A stretch of DNA of 31,419 bases from Lactonifactor sp. BIOML-A5 (GTDB lineage: Bacteria > Bacillota > Clostridia > Lachnospirales > Lachnospiraceae). The notes beneath the pieces were generated by a model that saw nothing but the letters and a program-made list of their open reading frames with translations, ran no database searches and had not been told where the DNA came from. A program made the translations under genes and the position numbers. The stretch covers positions 1-31,419 of the forward strand of contig NZ_WKYV01000043.1 of assembly GCF_009677585.1 (NCBI RefSeq), in the 5' to 3' direction. Below, piece by piece: positions 16,181-23,690 of the stretch (positions are counted from its first letter, which is position 1; the number at the start of each line of letters is the position of its first letter).

Positions 16181-16723
16181 TCATTGGGCATTTTGTCCGC
16201 TGTCCCAACTATCAACTTTCGCCCGTACTCTTGTTTCATGCCATATCTTCTGTGTGATTTCCATGACGCTTTGCCTGTCGGTCAGACCGTGCAGTAACTC
16301 AACACGCAACATTTTGCCATCGTCCCCAAAGGACAGGCAGATATGCTCTTTGTCGATTTGTACCTCTCGCAGCCGGACACCGTACACGCCCTCGCAGCCC
16401 CACTGGTAGACACGATTCCCAAGTAGCAGTCCGAAGGTGGACACGATGGTTTCCTCTGCCTGTGTTTGCTTCGGTCGTGTTTCGGAAGTGACAACGCACG
16501 AAGGCACGGTCAGAATCCGACTGTCGTAGATAACCATCGCTGCATTAAGCAACCGACTTTGCCGATACAGCAGGAGCAGTACCACAGCGGTCACGCTACC
16601 GCAGACAATGACCATTGCAGGCTTTTGTATCACGATGAACTGCACGGTCAAAAGTATGGCAGTCACAGAAATCACTACATAGATGTTTCGCCTGTCTTTT
16701 ATCGCTTTCACCCTTGGATTCAC
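16181..16723 (-). CDS. Two-helix membrane protein, first gene of the envelope operon
   Basis: This is a 180-residue protein. Two TM helices lie near 15-32 and 36-52, followed by a soluble domain of about 120 residues with a GNRVYQWGCEGVYGVRL-like beta region. The start has AAGGAGGTG ahead of the ATG. The topology resembles PH-domain-like or YcxB-type small membrane proteins, but the match is weak. It should be the first gene of the seven-gene unit read towards 9197. Upstream lies a small GGGGGA/TCCCCC hairpin (16755-16771) and no strong promoter. Confidence 0.65.
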   Translation of the reverse strand: MNPRVKAIKDRRNIYVVISVTAILLTVQFIVIQKPAMVIVCGSVTAVVLLLLYRQSRLLNAAMVIYDSRILTVPSCVVTSETRPKQTQAEETIVSTFGLLLGNRVYQWGCEGVYGVRLREVQIDKEHICLSFGDDGKMLRVELLHGLTDRQSVMEITQKIWHETRVRAKVDSWDSGQNAQ

Positions 16724-16792
16724 CTCCTTGTGATACCATAATCATAGAGATAGTGGGGGAAAAAGTCCCCCGCCAAAAGTATAATTTAACGC

Positions 16793-16823
16793 AAAAAACC
16801 ACCTATACTTTAGTATAGGTGGC
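16793..16823 (-). terminator. Terminator of the LuxR-type regulator
   Basis: CCACCTATACT and AGTATAGGTGG form an 11-bp perfect stem at 16800-16823. On the minus strand it is followed by TTTTTT. It separates the regulator gene from the envelope operon that follows it. Confidence 0.8.
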
Positions 16824-16854
16824 CTTGAAAACCGCTTATTTACAGGCTTTTGGA

Positions 16855-18273
16855 CTATTCCTTAATTTGAGCCTTGAGTAAGGTGCTGATGAGTTCTGCC
16901 CGGCTGCTCACACCGTACTTGGAGAGAATATTTCCTACATGATACTTGACTGTACTCTCACCAACACACATGGTGGCAGCAATTTCCTTGTTCGTTTTTC
17001 CATCAAGGATCAGTGTAAGCACTTCGTTTTCTCGTTCTGTCAAAGGGTCAATCAGTTTTAGCTGACAAACGACCGCCGACTGCTGGTTCTCAGTCATGTT
17101 TGCATAGGCAGAGAGGTAGACGTGGCTTTTCAGCAGCAGGGTGAGCTGCCTGTTCAACGGCGGCAGAATAACGAGTGTAATGCATACTACCGTTAGTGCA
17201 ATCACGGCTACCTCCGCTTCGGGAAGTTGTATGGAGGTTATCATGACTCCCAGCACATCGCCGCAGAGTACGCCTAACACGTTGGCAGAAAGACCGATGC
17301 CAAACATTTTGGAGGGGTTCTCGGAATAATCCAGTGTTTCTCCTATGATGCTCCACCAGAATAAATCGAAAATACCGCAGGCGCCCAGCATCAGCGTGTC
17401 AACAATCAGATAGTCCACTGCGCCTCTTGAAAGAAGCATAAAGGTGATAAAGGCAGCGACAATCATACCCATGCCTATATAGAGGAACTGCGAACGCTGT
17501 GCTTTATTCTTGGGCGAGAGGTTTCGCATAAAAGCAAGAGCAACAATGTACGGCGCAGCCCAATACCAGCTCACAAGACCGGTCAAATGTTCAAACGCCG
17601 GATTGATGACCTGATACATCAGTCCCGAAGTTACAGTAATAACAGCAACGAACAGAAACAGCACCAGCATGGGCTTTTTAATATCACCGAGAGATTTTTG
17701 ATCTGCTGTCGGTGCTGCTGTTGTGATTGTAACATCACCAACAGGGAGCATTGTGGTAAATACCCCGCCGAGGATCAGGCACAGCATAGAAAGAAGCAGT
17801 CCAATAACGTGTGATAGGTTGACGGCAATCACGTTAATTGCAATCATAATGATGTTGGAGAAAATCAGTACATCAGCACAGGATTTTATCCGTTCGTCCT
17901 TGGGCGTGAACTTTTTGAGGAAAAATCCCCACGCTGCCACGGCACAACCACCGGCATAGCCTGCCACCACTAGACCCACAAGCCAGAGAGTGGAAGGGGC
18001 AAAGAAAAACGGAACTGTCGCAATTAGGCAGATTACCATTCCGATTACCATGGTTGATTTTGCTTTGTTCGGCATTTTGATAAAGAAACCGCAGGAAAAT
18101 AGTCCAACAAAATGAGCAACAATGGCTGCAAGTATGAATGTACTTGTCTGTGTACCAAAGGCATCTATCGTACTGTAAAGCACCTGTCCCTCAAACACGA
18201 AAGAGAGAAGGTAGGCAAAGAGGAATGAAAACGCAGCCACGGACATCACTCTATGATTTCTGATATTTTTCAC
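16855..18273 (-). CDS. Membrane LuxR-type regulator with an MFS-like body
   Basis: This is a 472-residue protein. The first 390 residues form about twelve TM helices arranged like a major-facilitator protein. The last 70 residues are a LuxR-type helix-turn-helix (LTERENEVLTLILDGKTNKEIA...STVKYHVGNILSKYGVSS). Such fusions are membrane-bound transcription regulators, common in gut Clostridia and Eggerthellaceae, thought to sense a small molecule through the membrane part. The start is GTG, overlapping the stop of the upstream HTH gene in GTGA, so translation is coupled. The gene ends at its own terminator just before the envelope operon, which makes that operon a natural target. This is inference. 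Confidence 0.85.
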   Translation of the reverse strand: MKNIRNHRVMSVAAFSFLFAYLLSFVFEGQVLYSTIDAFGTQTSTFILAAIVAHFVGLFSCGFFIKMPNKAKSTMVIGMVICLIATVPFFFAPSTLWLVGLVVAGYAGGCAVAAWGFFLKKFTPKDERIKSCADVLIFSNIIMIAINVIAVNLSHVIGLLLSMLCLILGGVFTTMLPVGDVTITTAAPTADQKSLGDIKKPMLVLFLFVAVITVTSGLMYQVINPAFEHLTGLVSWYWAAPYIVALAFMRNLSPKNKAQRSQFLYIGMGMIVAAFITFMLLSRGAVDYLIVDTLMLGACGIFDLFWWSIIGETLDYSENPSKMFGIGLSANVLGVLCGDVLGVMITSIQLPEAEVAVIALTVVCITLVILPPLNRQLTLLLKSHVYLSAYANMTENQQSAVVCQLKLIDPLTERENEVLTLILDGKTNKEIAATMCVGESTVKYHVGNILSKYGVSSRAELISTLLKAQIKE

Positions 18274-18479
18274 TTTGGCACCCCCTGTTCATCGGAGGAT
18301 CCGCCACTTCTGACCCACTCATCAACCTCGGCAGTTTTGAATCGCCACAGCTTGCCAACCTTTGATGCAGGCATACCACGCTGTTCAATCCAGCGCATAA
18401 TTGTGTGTCGTTTTACACCGAGGTAATCGCAAACCTCCTGCAAGGAAATCCATCTATCTTGATTTATTTCTTCTGACAT
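18270..18479 (-). CDS. Excisionase-family helix-turn-helix protein
   Basis: This is a 69-residue protein with a MerR/excisionase-like winged helix (WISLQEVCDYLGVKRHTIMRWIEQRGMPASKVGKLWRF; the last part is the wing). Excisionase-like proteins of this size act as DNA-binding adaptors or simple regulators. The ATG at 18479 has GAGGTG seven bases upstream; a GTG two codons earlier is less likely. The stop overlaps the start of the LuxR-type regulator. Promoter TTGTTT-17-TATAAT lies immediately upstream. Confidence 0.85.
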   Translation of the reverse strand: MSEEINQDRWISLQEVCDYLGVKRHTIMRWIEQRGMPASKVGKLWRFKTAEVDEWVRSGGSSDEQGVPK

Positions 18480-18499
18480 AATCACACCTCACTCTTTTT

Positions 18500-18535
18500 C
18501 TTGATTATATCATACTTTTTACCTCCAAACAATGT
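18500..18535 (-). promoter_or_regulatory. Promoter for the HTH and LuxR-type regulator genes
   Basis: On the minus strand TTGTTT is followed 17 bases later by TATAAT (near 18504-18509), about 25 bases before the HTH start. The -10 box overlaps the stop of the small ORF at 18505. Confidence 0.55.
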
Positions 18536-18624
18536 TTTATGTCGTTTTGAGTATTATTGTGTTCTATTATATGCTCTTTTTCTGTGATAAGTATTTTTAA
18601 ATTGATACCTTCTGGGTGGTTCAT
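18505..18624 (-). CDS. Possible small protein, 39 residues
   Basis: This frame starts at an ATG about ten bases after GGAGGG and has polar, His-rich content (EHIIEHNNTQND). No family is recognised. It fills most of the gap between the HTH protein genes and overlaps the promoter of the downstream pair, so expression would cross that promoter. The start signal is good but the frame is short. Confidence 0.35.
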   Translation of the reverse strand: MNHPEGINLKILITEKEHIIEHNNTQNDIKHCLEVKSMI

Positions 18625-18696
18625 TATGACTGCACCCTCCGTCCACGGATAAGCAAAAGTATCCCCTGGGCGGAAAGGATATGTTTTGCAAAATTA

Positions 18697-18951
18697 TCAC
18701 CTGATAAAATATCTGTTAGAGCTGTGACTGCCGTTCTCACGGTATCTGCTCTCCTTGGTCAAAGAGCCGCAGCGAATTAAATCCGCTATGGCTCTTTTCA
18801 CTGTGCTGACTGACAGAGAGGTGTCCTTTGCAATGGTTTTGACGGCTGGCCAACATTCACCGTCTGCATTTCTGCGGTCTTTTAGGTACATATAGACAAT
18901 CTTTGCCCTTGGCGGCAAATCCTGCTGATATAGATTTCCAAACAAACTCAT
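18697..18951 (-). CDS. Helix-turn-helix protein (HTH_36 type)
   Basis: This is an 84-residue winged-helix protein. LPPRAKIVYMYLKDRRNADGECWPAV is followed by the pattern AKDTSLSVSTVKRAIADLIRCG, typical of the HTH_36 domain found in replication-initiator-like and element-borne regulators. It has AGGAG ten bases before the ATG and lies 13 bases after the coupling-protein gene. It probably regulates or initiates element functions. The C terminus after the wing (RYFIR) is short, as in stand-alone members. Confidence 0.8.
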   Translation of the reverse strand: MSLFGNLYQQDLPPRAKIVYMYLKDRRNADGECWPAVKTIAKDTSLSVSTVKRAIADLIRCGSLTKESRYRENGSHSSNRYFIR

Positions 18952-18964
18952 ATTGCATCATCTC

Positions 18965-20815
18965 CTATGGGCGAAGCTTTGTTTTTGGCTGCTGCTCTGT
19001 CAGCTCCTGTGACGGACCAGGAGCGTGCTTCATACCACCGTAGGACTCTAGTTCCTCTTGGGGCGGTGTCTTGTCGGCAGATTTTTTATTGCCATATCCA
19101 TTCAGAATATTTTCCGCCAGCTCGTCCTTATCGGCATAATACACCTTTCGATGAGAGCGTTCCTCTGTTTCATAGATTTTGTCAAAGGTGATGCCCCAGT
19201 CAAGGAACAGCTTCAACCTAGTCTGCATGGGATGGGTTCCTGTTTTCATTACCACAAAATTGCCTTTCTTCAGTGATTTCAATTCGTCAGCTGTAAGCAA
19301 TGGTCGCTCCATCATCTGTAAAGACTGTGACGGATCGTTCTTTCCGCGGCTGATGCTGCCACTCAAAACGGTGCGTGCTCCGAGTGCTTTTGATAGGGTT
19401 TCAGCGGTTTCGGAGTTGGGAGCAAAGCCACCAAAGATGGTTAACTGACAGTTATCGGTTATGATTTCACTGCCTTCCTTGCCATAATTTTTATCAAGTT
19501 GTGCAAAGGATTGGATAATCGGCACTACGGATATTCTTCGGGAACGACCTGCGGAGAGCATCATCTCAAAGCTGTCTATTTTCGGAATTGTGCCAATCTC
19601 ATCGGCATAGATGACCACTCGGTTGGGGAGCTTACCGCTGTTTTCATCAGCTACGGCAAGCATTTCACGATAGAATTGCTGGAGGAATAACGACACCATA
19701 AAATATTTCGTATTGTCCTCCTCGGGGAGTATGAGGAAGATTGCAGACTTCTCTTTACAGAATGTTTCGGCATCAATGGCAGTGTGGAAACACAAAATCT
19801 GCTCCATCTCGGTGTCGAGGAACGCATTGAGCCTTGATAGCACTGTGGACAGCACCGATGCCATAGCTGCCTCACTTGAGTTTAACGCTGCACCGGCGAA
19901 CCATTTGGCTTTGTGTGTAGAGGGTAGCATCTCCATCAGCACTTGGAATTGGCTTTTACCTTTCACTTTTGATGGTTCTGTTAAATCCTGCACCATCTTA
20001 AATACCGATACGATATGTCGTTTGTCCACCATTTGTCCGTCAATTTCAGTAGTCGGCAAAAATTCTGCAAGTAGCAAAATCACAGCTGAGAGTAAACCCT
20101 CAGCTGAGTCATAGAAAAATGCATTTTGCCCCATGGAGGAGTTATCTCCATCGCTACAAATAATTGTCTTTGCAATAATTTTAGCGTACTTTTCTGCCTT
20201 TGCTTTTGCCATCAGATTTTCTTTGTCTGCACGATACATGTCCATATATTTATTAACGAGATGCAGAAGGTTGTTACCGTCACTCTTGGTGGGGTTACGC
20301 AAGTCAATGACGGCTATGTTGTAGCCATAATTATCTTTTGCAATTGCTCCGTAGTTTCTTGCTAAATCTCCTTTGGTGTCGGTTGTAATGAAGCTCATAC
20401 CACTGGCACAGGCATATTCTAAGTTTGGGTACAAGAAGAATGCCGTTTTACCAACACCGGCGGCGCCGATCATAAGGCAATGAACGTCTCCGGTATCAAC
20501 TAAACCTGTAACAGCTTCGTTACCACTCAGCGAACCAACCACCAAGCCTTGCTCGGTAGGAAGATTTCTGCCCTCTCGCCAATGCTTCACATCATACGGA
20601 ACTTGGAGGTAAGTTTTCTTAATTTCTTTTTTGGTGAGAAATCTTGCCACACCATGCTGTCCGTCACCAACAGTTTTGGATTTAATTCCATTGAGGGTAT
20701 AGAAGTGGGCAAGCATGGAAAGACCACCAATGACAAGAAACATTATCAGTCCCACACCCAACAATGTTACAACAGGTGCATTAAACAATGATTTTAATTC
20801 ATTTAAATATGTCAT
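18965..20815 (-). CDS. VirD4/TraG-type coupling protein
   Basis: This is a 616-residue type IV coupling ATPase that would bring the relaxase-DNA complex to a secretion channel. An N-terminal TM helix lies at about 15-40. Walker A is GAAGVGKT (about 118-125), with a YADEIGTI Walker B near 400-410 and the RRISVVPIIQSFAQL motif shortly after. The length is normal for the family in clostridial integrative elements. The C-terminal tail is Gln-Pro-rich. The window contains no VirB-like channel genes and no relaxase, so transfer would need a helper or the system is decayed. The ribosome site is AAAGGATAA before the ATG. Confidence 0.9.
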   Translation of the reverse strand: MTYLNELKSLFNAPVVTLLGVGLIMFLVIGGLSMLAHFYTLNGIKSKTVGDGQHGVARFLTKKEIKKTYLQVPYDVKHWREGRNLPTEQGLVVGSLSGNEAVTGLVDTGDVHCLMIGAAGVGKTAFFLYPNLEYACASGMSFITTDTKGDLARNYGAIAKDNYGYNIAVIDLRNPTKSDGNNLLHLVNKYMDMYRADKENLMAKAKAEKYAKIIAKTIICSDGDNSSMGQNAFFYDSAEGLLSAVILLLAEFLPTTEIDGQMVDKRHIVSVFKMVQDLTEPSKVKGKSQFQVLMEMLPSTHKAKWFAGAALNSSEAAMASVLSTVLSRLNAFLDTEMEQILCFHTAIDAETFCKEKSAIFLILPEEDNTKYFMVSLFLQQFYREMLAVADENSGKLPNRVVIYADEIGTIPKIDSFEMMLSAGRSRRISVVPIIQSFAQLDKNYGKEGSEIITDNCQLTIFGGFAPNSETAETLSKALGARTVLSGSISRGKNDPSQSLQMMERPLLTADELKSLKKGNFVVMKTGTHPMQTRLKLFLDWGITFDKIYETEERSHRKVYYADKDELAENILNGYGNKKSADKTPPQEELESYGGMKHAPGPSQELTEQQPKTKLRP

Positions 20816-20844
20816 AAGACTTATCCTTTCTTTTCTGGATTTTG

Positions 20845-20880
20845 AATATACCCAAGAACATTTCTGCCCTTGGGTATATT
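20845..20880. repeat. Perfect 12-bp inverted repeat between transfer genes
   Basis: AATATACCCAAG (20845-20856) pairs perfectly with CTTGGGTATATT (20869-20880) around a 12-base loop. It lies between the DUF3991 gene stop and the coupling-protein start. There is no T tract on the minus strand, so it is probably an mRNA processing or partial termination signal. Confidence 0.6.
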
Positions 20881-20883
20881 TTG

Positions 20884-21828
20884 CTATGCCATTTTCATTT
20901 CACAGCACAGTACTTGCTCCTTGCTTTTTTCTACCAAATCCTCATTGAAATCCTTTAGTGTAGGCACAAGTCTTGTGACTGTTATACCTCTTTCAGATAG
21001 TAGCTTTTGAAATTTATCACAAGCCTTTTGTCCGGCATCATCATTGTCGAGGCAGAGGACAACGGTTTTTAGATTCTCATTCAAATCAAGCTGTTTCATC
21101 ATCGCCTGCTCCGACAGACCGCATAGTGCCACATAGCTGTGTTGCTGCCAATCGCTGTTTTTATAAATGCTGATAAAAGACATCAGATCAATGGGTGCCT
21201 CAAAAACATAGATCCTATCACTGACACTGCCACGGTGAAAACTGTAGCAGGGGTTACTGCCCTCAATATTACCCTTGTAGCTTTTTCCCTCGGAATAAAT
21301 TCCACGCTTGTGGGCGTGCTTGGCTATGCCGTTTTCATCATATCCAACAAAAATTGCATTGTGATATTCCTGCTTGCCGTCCTGAGATTTTTCCAAACTT
21401 TCATAGATGAGCTTTTCCTTTGCAAAAAAACGAAGCACCTCGCTGTCTAAGCTGCGGTGCTTCAATAAGTAGGCAAATGTTCGGCGCATATCCTGATTCT
21501 GCGGTGGCAACTCAAAGGGCTTTTGCACAATTTCTTTTGGCTCGGCCTTGTGATATGCTACACCGTAGCTGCCGCCCAAAAGCATAGTCACCGCATCGGG
21601 AAATGCCAGACCATAGAATTTTTTTACAAAATCAATGGCATAACCACCCTGGTCGGTGGCATGGTCGTACCACTCGTTGCCTCGGATGGTGATACTGCGA
21701 TCTGAGGCAAGCCGTTTTTCTCTGCCGGAGGGAAGCAGATTTTCACCCTGCTGCAATAGGAAATGTACGAGGTCAACCTCATTTGCCTGTCTTTTTTCTT
21801 CCTCTGTAAAATGAATGTACTTTGCCAT
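20884..21828 (-). CDS. DUF3991/TOPRIM domain protein
   Basis: This is a 314-residue protein. Residues of about 10-75 resemble the N-terminal zinc-less primase-like DUF3991 region (EVDLVHFLLQQGENLLPSG). A TOPRIM domain follows, with the acidic motifs FEAPIDLMSF and VLCLDNDDAGQ (about 205-265) that bind magnesium. Proteins of this type accompany conjugative elements of Firmicutes and probably act in DNA processing during transfer, either as a primase-like or nicking accessory. The start has AAGGAGG, which overlaps the stop of the small gene upstream. It belongs to the transfer operon. Confidence 0.85.
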   Translation of the reverse strand: MAKYIHFTEEEKRQANEVDLVHFLLQQGENLLPSGREKRLASDRSITIRGNEWYDHATDQGGYAIDFVKKFYGLAFPDAVTMLLGGSYGVAYHKAEPKEIVQKPFELPPQNQDMRRTFAYLLKHRSLDSEVLRFFAKEKLIYESLEKSQDGKQEYHNAIFVGYDENGIAKHAHKRGIYSEGKSYKGNIEGSNPCYSFHRGSVSDRIYVFEAPIDLMSFISIYKNSDWQQHSYVALCGLSEQAMMKQLDLNENLKTVVLCLDNDDAGQKACDKFQKLLSERGITVTRLVPTLKDFNEDLVEKSKEQVLCCEMKMA

Positions 21829-21838
21829 AGGTGCCTCC

Positions 21839-21964
21839 TTAACTGTTTTTGCCTACTTTACGATGAAAGGCTACCCGTTTGATTGGGTAGCCTTTGGCGT
21901 TCTGCGGAATATTTAATTTGCCGACACAAGATTTCTTGTGGGTGTTATTTTGCTTTTTCTTCAT
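21839..21964 (-). CDS. Small basic protein of the transfer operon
   Basis: This is a 41-residue protein rich in Lys and Arg (MKKKQNNTHKKSC, then KGYPIKRVAFHRK). GGAG precedes the ATG by about 11 bases, and the stop lies inside the ribosome site of the next gene, which supports coupling. A hairpin made of AAGGCTACCC and GGGTAGCCTT lies in the gene. Likely nucleic-acid binding, but no family is known to me. Confidence 0.55.
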   Translation of the reverse strand: MKKKQNNTHKKSCVGKLNIPQNAKGYPIKRVAFHRKVGKNS

Positions 21965-21981
21965 AGGGAGTAGCTCCTTTT

Positions 21982-23073
21982 CTAATAATTCATCTTCTGT
22001 TCAAGGTCATCTCGTTTATGACCCTGTGCCATTTTCTTTTCGCGCAGTTTTTTCATTCGCTTGCTGTCAATCTGTAAGCCTGTCATGGATTTTTGCGGTG
22101 GATGGTTATTTTCAAAAATTCGGCTCATGTGGTGCATCAGCCTTGATACCGCAAAGGAAACAGATGGTTCTTTCCATTTGTCCATATTGTCGAGGAAAAA
22201 CTGTGCGTATTCGTTGCCTTGTGCTGCCGACAGCATAAACCACCTGATGGCGATTTCTTTATCCCTTGGCACTGCGTTTCCTATGAGGTATAGCTTGCCG
22301 AGAATGTATTGGGAATACTGATTGTCTTGCTCTGCGGATAATGTAAAATAGGCAACTGCTTTTTCGGCGTTCTTGGGTAGCTGCTCACCTGCAAGATATA
22401 ACTTGCCGAGCTGGTACTGAGCAAATTGATTATTCCTTTCTGAAGCTTTGGTAAGCCAAGCCACTGCTCTGCGAATATCCATACAGCTTTCCTCTGTAAG
22501 ATAAATTTTGCCGAGGGAGTAAGCCGCCCATTCGTTATCCTGCTCTGCCGATAGCGTGAACAGCTCCACTGCCTGTGAAATGTCCTGCCCGATATATTTC
22601 CCCTCGTAATACAGCTTTGCCAACGCATACTCTGCAAAGGGATTTCCGCTGTCGGAGGCTGTCTGCAAATATTTTACGGCTTGTTTTACTTCTTCTGCAG
22701 CAGGAGCTTCCTCGGACAGTATGATTTTTGCCAAGGCGTAGCAGGCAAAGGTGTTGCCCAGCTTTGCCGATTTCTGAAAGTATTCTTTTGCTTTGGGAAT
22801 ATCCTGCTTGGTGCCGATGCCATTTTTCAGCATCCAGCCAAGACGGTATTGGATTTTATCATCGTGACTTTGCTTTTCCAAACCTACAAAACCGATATAG
22901 GCTTTTTCAAAATATAGGGTGCTTTGCTCCACATCTTTCTCTGTACCAACGCCATCACGGAACATTTTTGCCACTTCAAAATCAGCATAAGGGAAGCCTT
23001 GCTCCTTATTTGTGCATACCTTTTGGTGCAGTGCAATAGGGATTTGTGCGCATAGATTTTTTGTTTGTGCCAT
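21982..23073 (-). CDS. Sel1-repeat protein, probable remnant of a relaxase gene
   Basis: This is a 363-residue protein. The start at 23073 has AGGAGG eight bases upstream. The first 25-30 residues (MAQTKNLCAQIPIALHQKV) look like the start of the small ribbon-helix-helix mobilization proteins of these elements. After that come seven or more Sel1 repeats of about 36 residues (for example YALAKLYYEGKYIGQDISQA), the kind found at the C-terminal end of MobP-type relaxases. This supports a deletion that joined the start of one gene to the tail of the relaxase gene. The C-terminal 60 residues are basic. An intact Sel1 adaptor is the alternative. Confidence 0.75.
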   Translation of the reverse strand: MAQTKNLCAQIPIALHQKVCTNKEQGFPYADFEVAKMFRDGVGTEKDVEQSTLYFEKAYIGFVGLEKQSHDDKIQYRLGWMLKNGIGTKQDIPKAKEYFQKSAKLGNTFACYALAKIILSEEAPAAEEVKQAVKYLQTASDSGNPFAEYALAKLYYEGKYIGQDISQAVELFTLSAEQDNEWAAYSLGKIYLTEESCMDIRRAVAWLTKASERNNQFAQYQLGKLYLAGEQLPKNAEKAVAYFTLSAEQDNQYSQYILGKLYLIGNAVPRDKEIAIRWFMLSAAQGNEYAQFFLDNMDKWKEPSVSFAVSRLMHHMSRIFENNHPPQKSMTGLQIDSKRMKKLREKKMAQGHKRDDLEQKMNY

Positions 23074-23329
23074 TTTCTGTTCCTCCTGTTCATCATGATT
23101 TTGCAAGCAAAGCATACCCTAAAGCACAAGGAATAGCTATACCCAATACCAACAAGAAAGGAAGTTAATTTGTAACATCGGTTGCTTTGACTACATACCC
23201 AAAATAGTCCAGAGTATCCTTGCAAAAGGACGGTGATATTTTCTATACTTTAAAAACAAACCCTGCTGATTTACTTTCAACAGGGTAGTCTCTTTAATAA
23301 TGCAATTATTTCCTTGTGTTCAATGCTAT
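23074..23329. other. Likely right-hand end of the mobile element
   Basis: No complete gene is present. A minus-strand frame at 23165-23242 ends in DYFGYVVKATDVTN and looks like the C-terminal remnant of a lost upstream gene. A short hydrophobic frame (23093-23155) follows it. The chromosomal operon terminates at 23254-23285. The border between element and chromosome should therefore fall near 23240-23260, but no attachment repeat is recognisable. Confidence 0.4.
23254..23285 (-). terminator. Terminator of the nine-gene metal-cofactor operon
   Basis: CCCTGCTGA (23261-23269) pairs with TCAACAGGG (23277-23285). On the minus strand the stem is followed by TTTGTTTTT. It lies 45 bases after the last gene of the operon. 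Confidence 0.8.
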
Positions 23330-23689
23330 CTATTCCACACACTCATCATGATGCTGATGTTCATGGCAAATGGAGCCAGTAGATTTAAGAGTTCCTTGCA
23401 GGTACGCTTCTACGGCAGTTTTCGCATCTCCTGAAGTTCCTACAACAACTTCAACGTTTCTTTCATTAAAAATCTCAACCGCACCTCCGCCCATGCCTCC
23501 GCTGATGATGACATTTACACCACGATCGGCAAGGAAATTGGGTAAAAAGCCAGGCTTGTGTCCGGGGTTGGCAATGGTTTCGCTTTTGACAATTTGACTT
23601 TTTTCGGCATCAAAAATCATAAACCCTTCGCAATGTCCAAAGTGCTCAGTCACCATTCCATTTTCACTTGCTACAGCAATTTTCATCAT
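23330..23689 (-). CDS. NifX/NifB-type metal-cofactor-binding protein
   Basis: This is a 119-residue protein of the dinitrogenase iron-molybdenum cofactor superfamily (COG1433, MTH1175-like). It opens with KIAVASENG, then has the conserved FGHCEGF motif near residue 17 and ISGGMGGGA near residue 65, and ends with a His/Cys-rich tail (CHEHQHHDEC) likely to bind metal. Family members carry or deliver metal clusters, including the Mo-Cu cluster of the Desulfovibrio orange protein. It begins just after the Mrp gene, whose coding end provides the GGAGG site. No nitrogenase genes are in the window, so a nitrogen-fixation role is unlikely. Confidence 0.85.
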   Translation of the reverse strand: MMKIAVASENGMVTEHFGHCEGFMIFDAEKSQIVKSETIANPGHKPGFLPNFLADRGVNVIISGGMGGGAVEIFNERNVEVVVGTSGDAKTAVEAYLQGTLKSTGSICHEHQHHDECVE

Positions 23690-23690
23690 T

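Larger units (their letters stand above)
3050..23250. mobile_element. Integrated conjugative/mobilizable element, apparently decayed
   Basis: Serine recombinases at one end, transfer genes (coupling protein, DUF3991/TOPRIM, Sel1) at the other, and a cargo region of clearly higher GC between them form the usual plan of a clostridial integrative element. Relaxase and secretion channel are missing, and the sigma-like gene has an amber codon, so it is probably not self-transmissible. Both ends are approximate, set by gene content only. The KilA-N gene and the tRNA-like RNA may lie inside or outside. Confidence 0.55.

Noticed and set aside
23093..23155. Short hydrophobic frame ending in GYALLAKS
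   Set aside because: No ribosome site and no ATG; kept only as a possible remnant at the element border.
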